NCBI GenBank assembly: GCA_015680685.1
Contig: MNCI01014592.1
Location: forward strand, 320,327-382,946
DNA: 62,620 nt
Direction: 5' to 3'
Source of the DNA: Gnetum montanum
Taxonomy: Eukaryota; Streptophyta; Gnetopsida; Gnetales; Gnetaceae
Below are positions 34,991-47,200 of this stretch, piece by piece. Position 1 is the first letter of the stretch; every line of letters begins with the position of its first letter. The position numbers and the translations under genes are program-made. The notes under the pieces were generated by a model. It worked only from the letters and a program-made list of their open reading frames with translations. It ran no database searches and had not been told where the DNA came from.

Positions 34991-36956
34991 GATTTTTTGG
35001 ATCTCCTCTTTTTAACTTAGTCATGGAAGAGATGGCCATCCATGTTGACTATATAAGTGGCTCCTCAGTTTTTCATCTTTTTGTTTTACACCTTGTTATT
35101 TGTTATTTTATGCCTTCTTTATATTACACCTTTTTTTTATGTTATTAATGTTTTCTAATTTTTGTTTTACAAAATCATTAGTATATTTCATTTAAATATA
35201 ATATTTTATAATTTTTTAATATATTTTTATTTATTTTGGTGTGATTTTCTTATTGTGTTTTAATAATAACTTGCCTTATTGCCAACTAAGTGCAATGTGG
35301 TTTGTTCGATGTGGGCATGTGCTATCCCATTACTTGATTGTTGGTGTCTGGATTCTAACTTTGAATTTTGTTACTAATAACTAAGGCATGGTTTCTTTTT
35401 CATGAAATAAGTAGTGAGTCCACAACATCCACCCATCCACAAACTTTACGGTTTTCCTTGTTCTGGAAGTATGAGGTTCCTTTTCATTAATAAAAATTTA
35501 ATGAACTTGTGACCTTGGTAGTTTCTCAACTTGAAAAGGATTCAAAGATTTGAATAGGATGTGACTTCAAGGGGACTCATTACTCTTTGTTCCTTTCTGC
35601 TTACTTGGATGCATGTGTGTTTTCATGGATTTCTTACCATTCCATGTCGACCAATAACAAAAAGGTGAATAAGTCTTTGCATGGTGTGGTTCCCATTTAA
35701 AAAAAATGATCTAAATTCAAAGCACACCCCTTAGACAAAATAAATGGGCTATAAGCATTAGTTATGGGACTAGAAAGACATGTTACCCATGTGTGAAGGT
35801 CTCCTCTAACTAAGGCCCTTTCTTACGTCTTGCTTCTCTTTTCTTCTTAAAATAAGAAACGGTGATTGTTCTATGGGAGCACTCTTATGTCTCAAGGAGG
35901 TGGACTAGTCTTAGAGTGATGATGTGGAGTCACTGAATATGGTTAGGTTTTGGTTTGAACTAAGGATGGATTTTATTCAATCATTTAACTACAAATTCAT
36001 AAGGGATTTTATGTGACCTTAATTAAGAACTCCATTCCACTTTCTCTCTCATCCATCTATTGTTTCGATGCCTCACCTCATTGTTGATGTTCATGTTCTT
36101 GTTTGATATCTTGGTTTGATGCGTCAAAATTCTTAGTAAGTTTCTTCCACGTTTTCGTACTTAACTTTCTATAACCATTAATCACCCATGGGGCCCACAG
36201 ACTTCTTGGTTTGAGGTTATGCAAGGGTAACAAGGGCATGTGCCTACTTTGGGAAGGGCCCACTTGCATACCTTTTGGTTGGGTTAGTTAAGTTATTTAC
36301 CCTTAGGCATTCTCATAATCAAATCCTTTTGTGTGCCCCATCGAAGACATCCAATTGTGCATATTTTAACAATTTTTTTAAGTAAAATCCTCTTTTTATT
36401 ATTGTGAATCCTTTAATCCTCTTCAAGCATTTCATCATATTTAGGCTTTTCAAAATTTGATAATGGATTGCTTATTGATTTCACCCTATTTTTCAATCTT
36501 ATTGCTAACACTATTAAAGGAATCAATCCACCATAATCCTAACCTAGCCAAGTGTAACTATTGATGAGACAAGATATCTAAAATCTATCCATTACACATT
36601 GCACACTAATTCACGATTTTGTTGTGATTGTAGTGGGAGGCATGAACTAGAAGTGGGAATGTCTTCACCAAAGAAGTGATGAGGATCCTTCATGATCATT
36701 GAATCTTCTCCCTTGCTCTTTAGCTGCCAAAGGAGTTGGATGTTAGTTTTGGCCAGGGTGTTCAATTCTACTATCATGAAAACCCAATTTTGTAAAATAT
36801 TGTAAATCTGTACACTTGAGCACTTAGATTCTATTTGTTTCATCTAAGTTAGTTTACATATTAGTCAATAACCCCATACCTTTGCAATATTTTGTAAGGG
36901 ACATGTTCCTCCTTTTATTCACTCAAGGACAAGTTTTCATTCGATTGTGGAGGGTA
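34991..36956 (+). other. Element 2 non-coding 3' region and polypurine tract
   Basis: No gene is seen. It carries the family 3' UTR blocks also found in elements 1 and 3. Immediately before the LTR lies GATTGTGGAGGGTA (about 36943-36956), the likely polypurine tract. Confidence 0.6.
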
Positions 36957-37835
36957 TGATGAAGTGTATTTTATGTAGCTCCAATATCAAATATCTGATA
37001 TTGGAGCCCTAATATCAGATACCTAATATTAGGGGTCATGAAGTGATGTGAGATATCCAATATCACAGAATGTGTCGGCCCATAAATATAGTGCTTGGGC
37101 ACACAATTTGGGAGAGTTTTTGTCATAGCATAGTAAAGATTTTGCAGTTTCTTTTCTCCAAAGTTAGAATATTTTCCAAAGTGCACACCACAGAAGTCAT
37201 TGAGTGTATGGATCTTTATTTGAACACTATTGCACTTGAGCATAGTAGTCTGTGCAGTAGTAAAGATGAGCTATTTGATAAACCTTGTAGCACCTTGGCT
37301 AGTTTAAATATTTTATTCATGCATTTAATGCTTTGTGCAATTTCCTTTAATGCTTCTAGGTAATTAAGCTAGTTAGATTAAATAACAATTAATTAAGCAC
37401 ATAAGTAGAACCACTTCAAGCATGTGCATGATGCTTGGTAATCCCAACAATGCTTAACGTTTGGTAACCTAGTAGTGTTATACGTGTTCAAGATGTGTAT
37501 GGAAAGTGGGACTGGATACTTATGTTAGGATTAGTTAGCTGTAGCTAGTTAGATTAAGTTATCAATTTAATCATTTTATTCTATAGCTCATTATTTATCC
37601 TTGGGTCACTTAAAATATAAAACATAAAAAATGATAAAAATTAGATGCCTCAATTGCACTTAGCCATACCCTTGGCATTTCATAAGTGTAATTGGGAGGA
37701 CAATGATTGTAACGATTAGATTTCACTTCCTAGAACTAGTGTAGTTGAAGACTTAAGGTCTATGGAATTTGACCGGATCGCACATGAATGCTTGTGATTC
37801 ATATGGTTGAGTGTAGGGTTATTCGCTGCCCATCA
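36957..37835 (+). repeat. Element 2 3' LTR
   Basis: 879 bp, TGATGAAG...GCCCATCA. The ATATC-type palindromic array (36985-37075) has more copies than in the 5' LTR. TATA box ATAAATATAG is at about 37082 and AATAAA-like AGTAAAGATGAG at about 37258. Confidence 0.9.
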
Positions 37836-38880
37836 ACAAGGCTTGATCTTACTTCTCAATTTCTTCCTTAGGAATTAACTCCAATAATTTGCTAACTTGG
37901 AAAAATTGAATATCATACCAAATACAACTTAGGGTCTTAATGAAGAAGGATGTTAACCCATCTTTGTTAGTCATGATAACATAATTGTGAATTGCAGTTC
38001 TTGATGAATAATATCCATTAACATTATTTGTTATTAGGGATTCTATTTATCTATTGAATGTTTGAACTAGGAAGAATATGTATTGGCTAATGGAATGGCA
38101 TGGTGAACTGATGGGAACATCTTCTTTAAATTGGGTTTCTCTTCTAAAGGTTCTTTCACACTTCCATATTTTAGAAATTAATGAACTTCACTTTTAACAT
38201 TTGCATTGAAGTCTTAACAGAGGATAAGTGGCACTAGGTTGAGATCAACATGGGTTAGATATAACTTGTACTTAAAGATTTCCTTGATTTGATTAACCAA
38301 ATAAGATGCTTGACAAATTTTGACATTTGGACACATTGGTTTGATGATCAAATGTGTGTTGACCATACATAAATGTCTTCTTGATAACTACATTTTAAAT
38401 ACCAATGTCAAGGTTATGTGGCTTCTTTGGAATCTTGATATTTCTTTCTTTCCCACGACTTCAAGTTTTGAAAATGATGTCTTCTAAACTTCATTTGAAA
38501 CTCTATATCAACTTGAAGTTGGCTCTTCTATAGACGATTTTGCAACCATCCATCCATATTGTGGTTTCTACAGTAGGCTAATCGGTATGACTCATAGGAA
38601 AAACCATCACATGAATCTTTTTGTTTGTAGATACCATTGTATCCCAACTTTTTCAAATTAACTTGGAAGTGATATAGGAATTCCCATGGCAAGACTTCTT
38701 ATAGACATAAGACATCAACATTCATGTTTTGAAATTTTGCTAGGATATGTGGATATTACTACTTATGACAATCTAAGGTCCAATGTGGACATATTGAATG
38801 TTGTTTTTCATTAGCTAGGGACCTTCCAAGCATATTGTACATTACAACCCTCATGCTTTGATTCTTTGTTGGCATATCCT
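37836..38880 (-). pseudogene. CCR4-type deadenylase (EEP nuclease) pseudogene, truncated
   Basis: Read from right to left, short frames line up in order with the nuclease domain of CCR4-family poly(A) deadenylases. They are RVVMYNMLGRSLA...CPHWTLD (about 38850-38770; consensus VLSYNILSD...YCPSWALSW), NVDVLCL-stop-EV (about 38725), LKKLGYNGIYKQKD (about 38660), a DGC-like stretch (about 38570), an NTH segment (about 38350), VPLILC-stop-DFNANVKSEVH (about 38220-38185; consensus CGDFN), and CIWYDIQFFQVSKLLELIPK with EEIEK (about 37930-37850; consensus LDYIFY...LLEL). Stops and frameshifts are frequent. The end SDH motif is missing because sequence stops at element 2. No introns are evident across the domain, so it may be a processed copy. 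CCR4 shortens mRNA poly(A) tails in the cytoplasm. Confidence 0.65.
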
Positions 38881-39330
38881 TCATAGGTATCATGTGTCTT
38901 ATTCAGAAAAGGTTATGATTCTCCATGAGATTCAATGTTTGTTACATGAATGATCTACTTGTAGGTTGAATTAGTATACATCTTTCTTGCATTTCTACTA
39001 TACCAAGTGAGTCTCCAACTTCTTGATTCATTAGGTTGGTATTGGTTTTTTTTTGTTTCCTATACTCATAATGTCCTTTCTACCTTCCTTAGGACATTGA
39101 CTCTAGTAGTGTTATTAATGATCAACTAGGAGTTAATGACCTATGTCTAACTATGTGCATTAGTCACCTAGTTTTAAGATCCAAGATGGCTAAAAAAGGT
39201 TAGATTTATTAGTCCCAACAATTAGATTATTAGGCATGGTTAGTTAGTCTAGGTTACAGCCTTACTAAGGCATGATTTAAGATATCACCTAATTATTAGC
39301 TACTTAGATGACCAATCTCATATAATTGTT
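38881..39330. other. Upstream flank of the CCR4-like pseudogene
   Basis: A minus-strand frame can be followed a short way upstream (about 39010-38880) without recognisable domain content. The rest has no visible gene. Confidence 0.35.
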
Positions 39331-40180
39331 TGATGGGTGGTGGATTAATCCAACATCCAACCATACAAGTCACGAGTGTTCATGCATGACCGAATCATAA
39401 TTAGTAGATGTTCAATGTTATTATGCTAGTAATTGAGTTGAAGTTCGAGATCATTGTCTTCCCAGTTGAGTTAGTGAAAACTACGCGTATGTTTTAACTC
39501 ACAGTGAGGTATATGATGAACCAATGTTGTTTGGGCTCTTATAGCTCCTAGTTGTAAAAATGGTGAAAAGTATAGCTAACTAATGAAAGCATAAATCTAT
39601 TCTAGCCTATCATGATGGATAACTATTCTTGATTCACTGGACACACCTTGGGCTCATGTAATTATCACTAGGATTACCAACTATTATGCTACTAGGTGAA
39701 CCAAGCAATAATACTACTAGGATTACCAAATGATCACACTTAGCACTCGAAATTAGTCGTATTTATACTGCTTACTATTAACAAGTAAAAATAAAGTGCT
39801 TGAAAAAGTAAAGTATTAAGCTAGTAAAATAGTAAACATTATGTTAAGTAAACAAAAGAAACTAAGTGGATGCTGCAATGATGGAAAACAGTCTTGATCT
39901 TTATTGTTGTTACACTTGTGCCCAAGTATAACTCATTCAAATAAAGACACCATCCAACTATCACACATTACATTGTGGACATTTACTATCACTAAGTTTA
40001 AGTCTAGGAAATCAAATTGCAATGGTTCTATTACGAGATGAATGGAAAGTTATTGGATTGTGAATCTAAGTATCATATTTGTTGGGTTGCACACATCCTA
40101 AGACATTACATCAACGATGATGTATGATGAGTAGTGACATTGTATCAACAACATTGTTGGTACGATGTCGTTCATGATCA
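39331..40180 (-). repeat. Isolated LTR of the same gypsy family (-)
   Basis: The plus-strand start TGATGGGTGG and the blocks tccaaccatacaagtcacgag, cattgtcttccca and ccttgggctcatg match the other LTRs. The end is placed near 40180 (TTCATGATCA). The array near 40095-40170 contains CATCAACGATGATG and ACAACATTGTTG palindromes, unlike the other copies. Flanks show no clear target duplication and no internal sequence adjoins it. Confidence 0.65.
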
Positions 40181-41029
40181 AAATTTTACTCTATTACCAT
40201 TAGATTCAAAAGATTGAGTAATCACTATTCATATATTAAGAACAGATATTGAATGCTCAAATAGTGCTAAATTAGTTTTTTAAGACTCTTAAAGCATGGT
40301 TTAGGGATAATGATTAATAACTAATTTTTGGAGTTCTATAGGGTAGATTTGACTTTACCATTGCGCTCGGGAGATTGAAATCTACTAGAAGTAACTCTTT
40401 GATCACTAAAAAAGCTTACAAAATCAAAAGTTATGCATTTTTAACTAGTGTTTAGGCATGAATTTTGGGACTTCCTAAGAGTTTCTTAAGAGGTCACCCA
40501 TCTCTAGGATAAGCATGCTTGATTCCAAAATTTTTATCTCAACTTCTACTAAACTAATGGTTTAATCAAGTTTCACATGAACTAGTAATTTAAATTTGAT
40601 TTTTCTATTTAGGATTCCAACTAAAAAATTTTCTTTAGGTGATAGAATTTTCTTTATCAATTGATAGACTTATTTTTGACAAATCTTTTCTATCATTGGC
40701 TGGTAGGAGCTTATGGTTGTTGTGGCAAGATCATTGCGAAAGAGATATAATAGAGGTGGACTTCAAGGGACAAGCAACTATGGCAGAAAAATCATAGAGG
40801 GTAACAAGGATGGGTTTGTTGGGGCCAAAGCAAGCATTATTTAATTAAAAAAATTCATTAAGTGTTTAAATTTTTATTAAGGCTACTATGTTTGGTGTAG
40901 GCTTCTTGGGGTACTAGTGTAATCCTTGGGTGCTAGCACCACCTCTCAAGCTATGCTCCCAAAATTTGTTTTTAAGTGTTTCATTTTTAAAAAAGATTTT
41001 GAGGTATTTATAAATTGTATTAGTTGATT

Positions 41030-41130
41030 AAGCAACCTAGGAACTTAACTAGGTGGCTAATAGGAGAGGAGTTAAGAGTTGGACTTTAGTAAGTGGGAGG
41101 TCTCTAGTTTAAGCCCAAGCCCAAAATTTC
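41030..41130 (+). repeat. Possible tRNA-derived SINE fragment
   Basis: The stretch contains AGGTGGCTAATAGG (A-box-like) and, about 45 bases on, GGTCTCTAGTTTAAGCCC (B-box-like), followed by A/T-rich sequence. The spacing fits a tRNA-related SINE head. The boxes are imperfect, so the call is weak. Confidence 0.3.
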
Positions 41131-42117
41131 AACTTTCAATTTAAAATTAAACTTTAGAAAATTTTTAAATTTTAAATTTTTATTAAAGAAAATGATGATA
41201 TCTCTTAAATTGCTACTATTGGAATCATCTCGACATTCACTACACATTGGATAGGGTTTTGGAAAAAAAAATACTAAGTTAAACTTCTATAATTTTGAAA
41301 GACTAAAATGATCCTTTTTTTTTTTTTTTGCAAAATTAACCTTAAAAGATAGATATATGGATGACATGAAGACTTTTAAGTGACTTAAGCTTGATTGTAA
41401 TTGATAAACTAATTCTGGGACTACAATTTAACATATATACCTTAACAATTTCAATGTCATTCTAGTGTAGACATATCCTCCAGCATTATGCCTATACCAA
41501 AACAAAGTACTAGTGGAAATATTACTAGGATATAGTAACACAACCTTAACTATTAGACTTAGGTTTCTCCTATGAATCTATGTTATGTAGGATTGAGGAA
41601 ATCTTATGGTTAGGTTGAATCTCATAAACTCACAGATGTATATGTCCTATATAAGGTTAGGTAATAGTGAGTTACAAGGTTCAAGTATTTAAGAAAAATT
41701 GGGTTCATATTGAAACAATGTCCATAAAAAGCAAGATCTTATTATAAAGCAAAGTCCTAAAATATTTAGGCTATGGTTACTACCTTCATAAAAGAGACAT
41801 AGGGATAACCTTAGTCAGTCAATTGAAATTGTAACAATACTACAAGATGGATAAGAGCTACCTGAACTAATGTTACTCTTGTCTTACCAAAGCTTCTCAC
41901 AATTGATATACCTTATCATGCATAGTTAGATCTCCTTGAATTCTGGTTAGGGATATCCATGAAAGTTTCTAGGAAGATATCTTCTTGATTACATAGTCCA
42001 TCTTGAACATGGCGCATCATTGGCGATGGATCATGGTTCTTCCTAAATTGTGGCTAATCATCTATCATTAGACTGTAATCAACATTTGATTCTAGTTAGC
42101 CCTTGGATTGTGGTTTA

Positions 42118-42130
42118 CTCTAATATCAAT
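42118..42130 (-). promoter_or_regulatory. Degraded primer binding site (initiator tRNA-Met type)
   Basis: The minus strand reads ATTGATATTAGAG directly inside an LTR end. The plant consensus is TTGGTATCAGAGC. Confidence 0.45.
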
Positions 42131-42132
42131 TA

Positions 42133-42651
42133 TGATATCCCATCCTCAAATGTCAAGGCAAACATCAAGTATACATAACATTCAATATTATGTGTAAAGA
42201 GTACAGTAGGAAAGATATATAAGAAAATGAAAAGAATGCTTTGTTAATATAGAAAAAGTATATATGGGTTATGGTTTGAGGATTCTTTGTGATTATCTTC
42301 CTTTAGCATCTATCCCCTAGAGGCAATCCAATACTGCCACCATGGTTAGGCCTAATCCTAGCCACAGCTAATCACCTTCCTATCTTGCTTCACCTAGAAC
42401 TCATTTCTTGTTATTGTTGGCTTTGCAACTACATGCTAGCATGACCTTTAATTCCCACGTATAAATACCTCAAGTCAAACCCCCAAAGGTCACCTCAAGA
42501 AACATGCTCATTATTATAATGCACCATTTCGAGTCTTGTTACAACTTGTCCTTTTAGGTCTTATTACACTAATTACATCATTTGTTATAGAGCAACATCG
42601 TATTTTTTATGAAATAACACCGTTTGGGAATGGGGACGTGCCAATCTTACA
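42133..42651 (-). repeat. Degraded chromovirus-like gypsy LTR (-)
   Basis: The minus strand starts TGTAAGATTGGCACGTCCCC and ends TTTGAGGATGGGATATCA, resembling gypsy LTRs that end GGATGTCACA before a tRNA-Met site. A primer-site-like sequence follows at 42130-42118. It is unrelated to the TGATGA family. No partner LTR was found. Confidence 0.5.
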
Positions 42652-43572
42652 CTAAAGTATACACTCGTAATAAAAAAATTTTATGGTCTATTTCTGTTAT
42701 ATCCAATGGTGTTTAGCCACTTTATTTAATATATTTTTATTTTCCATGACATAAATATGCTCCTAAATATTTTTTGACTATAGACATAATAAAATCTTCA
42801 TTTTTAGTTTCATAATATGAATCCCACTTTAGTATAAAAGAGAAAATGTTGGTTTATAGCCTAATGCCTATTGAAAGCTTTGTCCTTTATATGTTGTATA
42901 TTTCCTATGTAGGAAGAAATGATCATTAGAGCTAAGATCCATTGGATTAGAAACAAGAAAGAGAGTTAGGAAAGGATTGCTAAGAGACTTGTGTAAGCAA
43001 ACCTAGATCATAGGTTTAATTGTACTAAGTAATGATGAATTCAGATAAAAATTTGTAAAAAGAAATTTTGCATTCCTTATGAATACAATTAAATACATTT
43101 AGTTTAGTTACTTGTTAGGAACTTCAATAGACTTTAAAATAATGAAAATTGAGTACAATTTCGAGGAAGTACAAACTTCTCAAAATTAAAGAGAATAGAA
43201 AATCATAAGAATACAGAAATCTTGAAAGAAAATGAAAAAGTATAAAATAGACAAACTAATGTAATGTTATGTAGGATGAATATGGAGCCTTAACAAAAAC
43301 ATTTTTATAAAAAGAAAATACATTAGGTTTAACATATAGAAGAATTATGAACTTCAAAGACATACCTTTCTCTCAAAAGATAAAACAAAATCATCATCAA
43401 TCTTATCCCATTGGTAAGAAAACAAGGTTTCTTTCACAATTTGCCACTATTATGAGCTCAAATGTGATAAATAACTAATTTTAACAAATTTGCTTTTAAC
43501 CCTTTCTTCTCATTTCTTTTAAGGTCTTCCCATGTGATAGTGTTTCCTACAACGGTGATGCAATAATCATTT
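42652..43572. other. 3' flank of the TIR-NBS-LRR gene, no gene seen
   Basis: AT-rich sequence with no recognisable coding or repeat signature. Confidence 0.4.
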
Positions 43573-43660
43573 TAAAGACTTTATTTAACATAAAATCTGA
43601 CGAAAAGACTTTATTAATATAAAATCGGACAAAAAGACTTTATTTAATATAAAATCTGAC
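43573..43660 (-). terminator. Three tandem 29-30 bp units, each with AATAAA, at the TNL gene end
   Basis: On the minus strand the unit ending TTAAATAAAGTC occurs three times, with AATAAA at 43639-43644, 43610-43615 and 43580-43585. The first signal overlaps the stop codon (TAA at 43642-43640). The units probably act as 3' end formation signals for the TIR-NBS-LRR transcript; that role is inferred. Confidence 0.55.
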
Positions 43661-44299
43661 GTCTTCGTCGTTGCTTTCATTTTCCGGGCACTCAAATCCG
43701 ACGTCGTCGTTGCTCTCATTTTCCAGGTCCTCAAATCCGACGTTGTCGTCGTTGCTCTCATTTTCCAGGGCCTCAAATCCGACGTTGTCGTCGTTGCTCT
43801 CATTTTCCAGGTCCTCAAATTCGACGTCGTCGTTGCTGCTTTCATTTTCCAGGCCCTCACGATGAAAGCCGATCGAGCCACCTTTACTGCTTTTATCCTT
43901 TAGCACGAAGAGTCTCAACCTATGCACGGTTTCTGATGTAGAATGAAAGCCTCTGCTTTGAAGCAGAGTGTTTAGGGGAGAAGGAATTTCTTCTTCAGTT
44001 TTTGGTCTGATTTGTTGCAGTTTTCTTGAATGTACCTTCTTACCTTTCGCTAATATGGAGATTGACATTTCATATAGATTAGCCACTGCTGCTTCCAGAT
44101 CACGGTCAACCCCAGGATATGCCAGGAAGCTATGTTTACTATTTTTTGGCTGCTGCAGGAGCAATGAATGGTCATCCATGAAAACGCACCCTCTTCTCTT
44201 CCATGTCAAACCTGTCTCTTCCTCCTGTTTAAAACATCCCAAAGACAACTTTAATTCAGCTATTATAGTTGAAAGGTTCAGATAATCATTATTCATCAG
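43640..44299 (-). CDS. TNL exon 7: C terminus with acidic repeats
   Basis: Acceptor CTTTAACAG|CTGATG; 219 codons then TAA. The first part (LMNNDYLNLSTIIAELKLSL, then YPGVDRDLEAAVANLYEMSI and LAKGKKVHSRKLQQIRPK) is globular and unrecognised, with a basic patch. The last 65 residues are five copies of an ENESNDDNVGFEDL-like unit. The function is unknown; the acidic tail could mediate protein contacts. Confidence 0.75.
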   Translation of the reverse strand: MMNNDYLNLSTIIAELKLSLGCFKQEEETGLTWKRRGCVFMDDHSLLLQQPKNSKHSFLAYPGVDRDLEAAVANLYEMSISILAKGKKVHSRKLQQIRPKTEEEIPSPLNTLLQSRGFHSTSETVHRLRLFVLKDKSSKGGSIGFHREGLENESSNDDVEFEDLENESNDDNVGFEALENESNDDNVGFEDLENESNDDVGFECPENESNDEDVRFYIK

Positions 44300-47200
44300 C
44301 TGTTAAAGGAATTATACAAATCAGGATAAATTTACCATAATACAGGTGTTGCAATGACGAGAGATCTTGGTTATTTGGCAACCTGCAATGTCGAGTGCTG
44401 AAAAATCATAAATCTGTAGCTGAGAAGGCAGTTCAGTCCATGCCCGAGACATCAAGCGCTGCTTTCCAAGTTCTGAAACAAAGATGTTGCGTATCTCAGA
44501 AGCCCATGTTCGGCTTTGTTCTCTCCCTCCGCCATCCAGAAATATGATACATCCTTCCTTTACACTTGCTTCGTAGTTTGGATAGCGAACACGATCTTGA
44601 AAATTAGCGGTAGCGATGTCCTTTTCTGCGTAAACGTTCAAGTCAAAATCGCCCCTTTCAATGTTGCAGGTGTCGGTGTCGCCTCCTACATCAACATGGA
44701 TTTCTTCCGCCCCGAAATCGAAACGCCTAAAAGGTGTAATACATCTTGGGACCCGAATCTCGGTCATAGGGAGAGGAATATGGTCGGGGAAGTCATCAGC
44801 GTAAACGCTTGAGACACAACACACCGCCATTGCATGTGCACGAAATAAGAGAGAAGGGACATGTGCATGCTGTGCAAGTTCATGAATGAAGAATGAAGGC
44901 TTATCTGGGCTGCTATCTAGCACATGTCTGATCCTTTCTTTCACTGCTGCAAGAAATAGCGGGCTCGTTTTCGCATTTATCACCTGCATTCAACGTAATT
45001 GACCCCACCAGGTCTCTATTATAATCCACTCTCCATTCATAAATGGATAACTCACGTTCGTACATGTGCCAAACCTGCGAATTAAATTAACAATCGAGTT
45101 GCACTTACCTCATCACCGTCCTCATCGGCCGCACCTGCTGGTTGGTACCAGCAGAATTTTAAATTAGTAGGCAGGTGTTCCACATGGTCTTCAAAAAACC
45201 GTAACTGGTAACGCCCACCCGCGAAGAAGTCAGGCAAAAAGCGGAAAGCGGCAAAGCCGCCGACTGTCAGTTTGCAGATATTTGAAAGCTCAACAATGCT
45301 CTTGAGATTCATACATCCTTCAATTTCAAGGTTTCCAAGATTCCTGAGGTTTGAAATCCCAACAATGCTCTTGAGGTTGCCACAACCGCGTACGGTAAGA
45401 TGTGTTAGATTAAGCAATCCTTGTAGGTGGATTGCTTCCACCATCCAGCAATATTCCACATCCAGGCTTCGAAGACAATAAAGATTCTGGAGCGAAGAGG
45501 GGAGTCCTGTCAGAGCAAGGCAATTGTTAACTGTTAAACTTGTTAGAGCTGGTAAGTTGCCAATGGTGTCTGGCAACTCTTGCAAATTGCAGCACCATCT
45601 AAGGGAGAGGCTTTCTAAACATGAAAGACTGCCGAGACTTTCGGGAAGCATTTGGAGTCTGAAGCAACAGGAGAGATTCAGCGATCTAATATACCGATTA
45701 TTACCTACAAAGTGGGGCAACTCTCGTAAATTCCAGAAGCCTTGGAGACTCAGCCCCCTGACTTTACAGGGAAAGGTCATATTGCCGGCAGCTTCGAAGA
45801 AATGAATGGCTATGAACCTAAGACTTTCTTGAGATGCAATACTATCAAGGTATCTCTTGTTTTTTTTCATGTGGATGTCTTGGACAACCTCGCGCAGCAG
45901 CCATCTGAGATTGTGTGGCTGCGGAACTTGAGAATGCCATCTTGAATAATTTTTCCAAAAATCAAAGTTTGGGTGCTCCGCGTTACCGATTCCATCAAAC
46001 CAGGAATCTGCAACCTCCCTATCATTATCATAGTCTGTTGACAAATTCCAGGCCGCCCCGCTCGCGGGCTGTAGCCCTTGGACATGCTCTGGTGAGATTC
46101 TTAGTTTGCGACAGCCGTACACAGTTACAGCACATAAGCTTGCCAAGCATTGGAATGATTGTGGTAGCCTTTCCAAACCATTGCAACAGTTGATTTTCAG
46201 CTCTTGTAGTTGTAACAGTTTCCCAAACGATTCTGGCAATGACACCATTGCGTCACAATGACGCATATCCAAGGAAATTAAATTTCTTAAGTCTCCAAAA
46301 GACTCTGGCAACTGTTTCAATGATTTGCAATTGTACACGTAAAGATATTTCAATGCTTTCAGCTGCCCAAAGCTACGTGGAATAATTTTCAAAGACGTGC
46401 ATTCATCAAGATATATGGAAGACAACTGCTGCAGTTTCCCAATTGACTCGGGCAATGACACCACTGCAAAACAATTACTCATTTTCAAACTACGTAAGCT
46501 TGTCAGTCCTCCTAGAGTCTCAGGCAACTGTTCCAATGCATCGCATCCCCGCAATTGGAAATCTTTCAATCCATGTAGCTGGCCAAAACTTTCTGGAATC
46601 AATTTCAAAGATGCGCATCGATCCAGATTAATGGAAGATAAATGCCTAAGCCTTCCGATCGTTTCTGGAAGCCTTTCCAGTTTTATGCAACGCGGTATAA
46701 TCAATTGTCTCAGTCTTGATGGAACCTCCTGTTAAATGCAGGACATTAGATTTTTATCGAATGGGATACCAGTCTCACCACATTACTGTTTCTTTTCTCA
46801 GAAAGAAATAAGGAAAGATTTTCATTTTGAAAAATATAGGTAAAATTAAAACATGGTTGCTAAAGTCGAACAAAACGGATTTTAACTTTTAAGTTATTCT
46901 CAAATTGCCTCTGACGGATTACTTGTGTAAATATATACTATACAAGTTATTTTGTTTCGGAGTAGAGGCCAGTTATTGAAACAGATAACTAAAATAATGA
47001 AAATTACGTAAATCATGCAATGTTATTAAAGCCATCCTGCAACTACACTCTATCTTTAATTATGGCCTCATGCTGTTTTATTTATGTTTATAGCTATTAA
47101 CTTGTAGTTATAATTTTTACCAAGATTTAAAATAATAAGAGGAAAATCAGGACATTTTAAAACTTTGGAATGGAGCACAACTTTAAAAGTTGATTGCATT

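Larger units (their letters stand above)
27878..37835 (+). mobile_element. Element 2: complete Athila-like gypsy element, coding-dead
   Basis: 5' LTR (27878-28726), tRNA-Asp type primer site (28728-28745), gag and pol (about 28890-34990), non-coding 3' region, polypurine tract (about 36943-36955) and 3' LTR (36957-37835). It is the same family as element 1 in the opposite orientation, and much more decayed. The 5-bp flanks (GCACA and ACAAG) do not match, so no target duplication is visible. Its right end abuts the CCR4-like pseudogene. Confidence 0.9.
40181..42132. other. Degraded repeat sequence, no gene seen
   Basis: No coding domain could be read. It contains a SINE-like segment near 41030-41130 and poly(T) near 41320. 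The part next to 42132 may be internal sequence of the LTR element at 42133-42651. Confidence 0.35.

Noticed and set aside
41030-41130. Possible tRNA gene
   Set aside because: A- and B-box-like sequences are imperfect and no cloverleaf could be folded by eye; at most a SINE fragment.
43585-43881. Minus-strand frame of 98 codons with MRATTTTSDLR-like repeats
   Set aside because: Shadow of the acidic coding repeat of TNL exon 7 in another frame; the exon 7 frame continues through a good splice site and the domain upstream.
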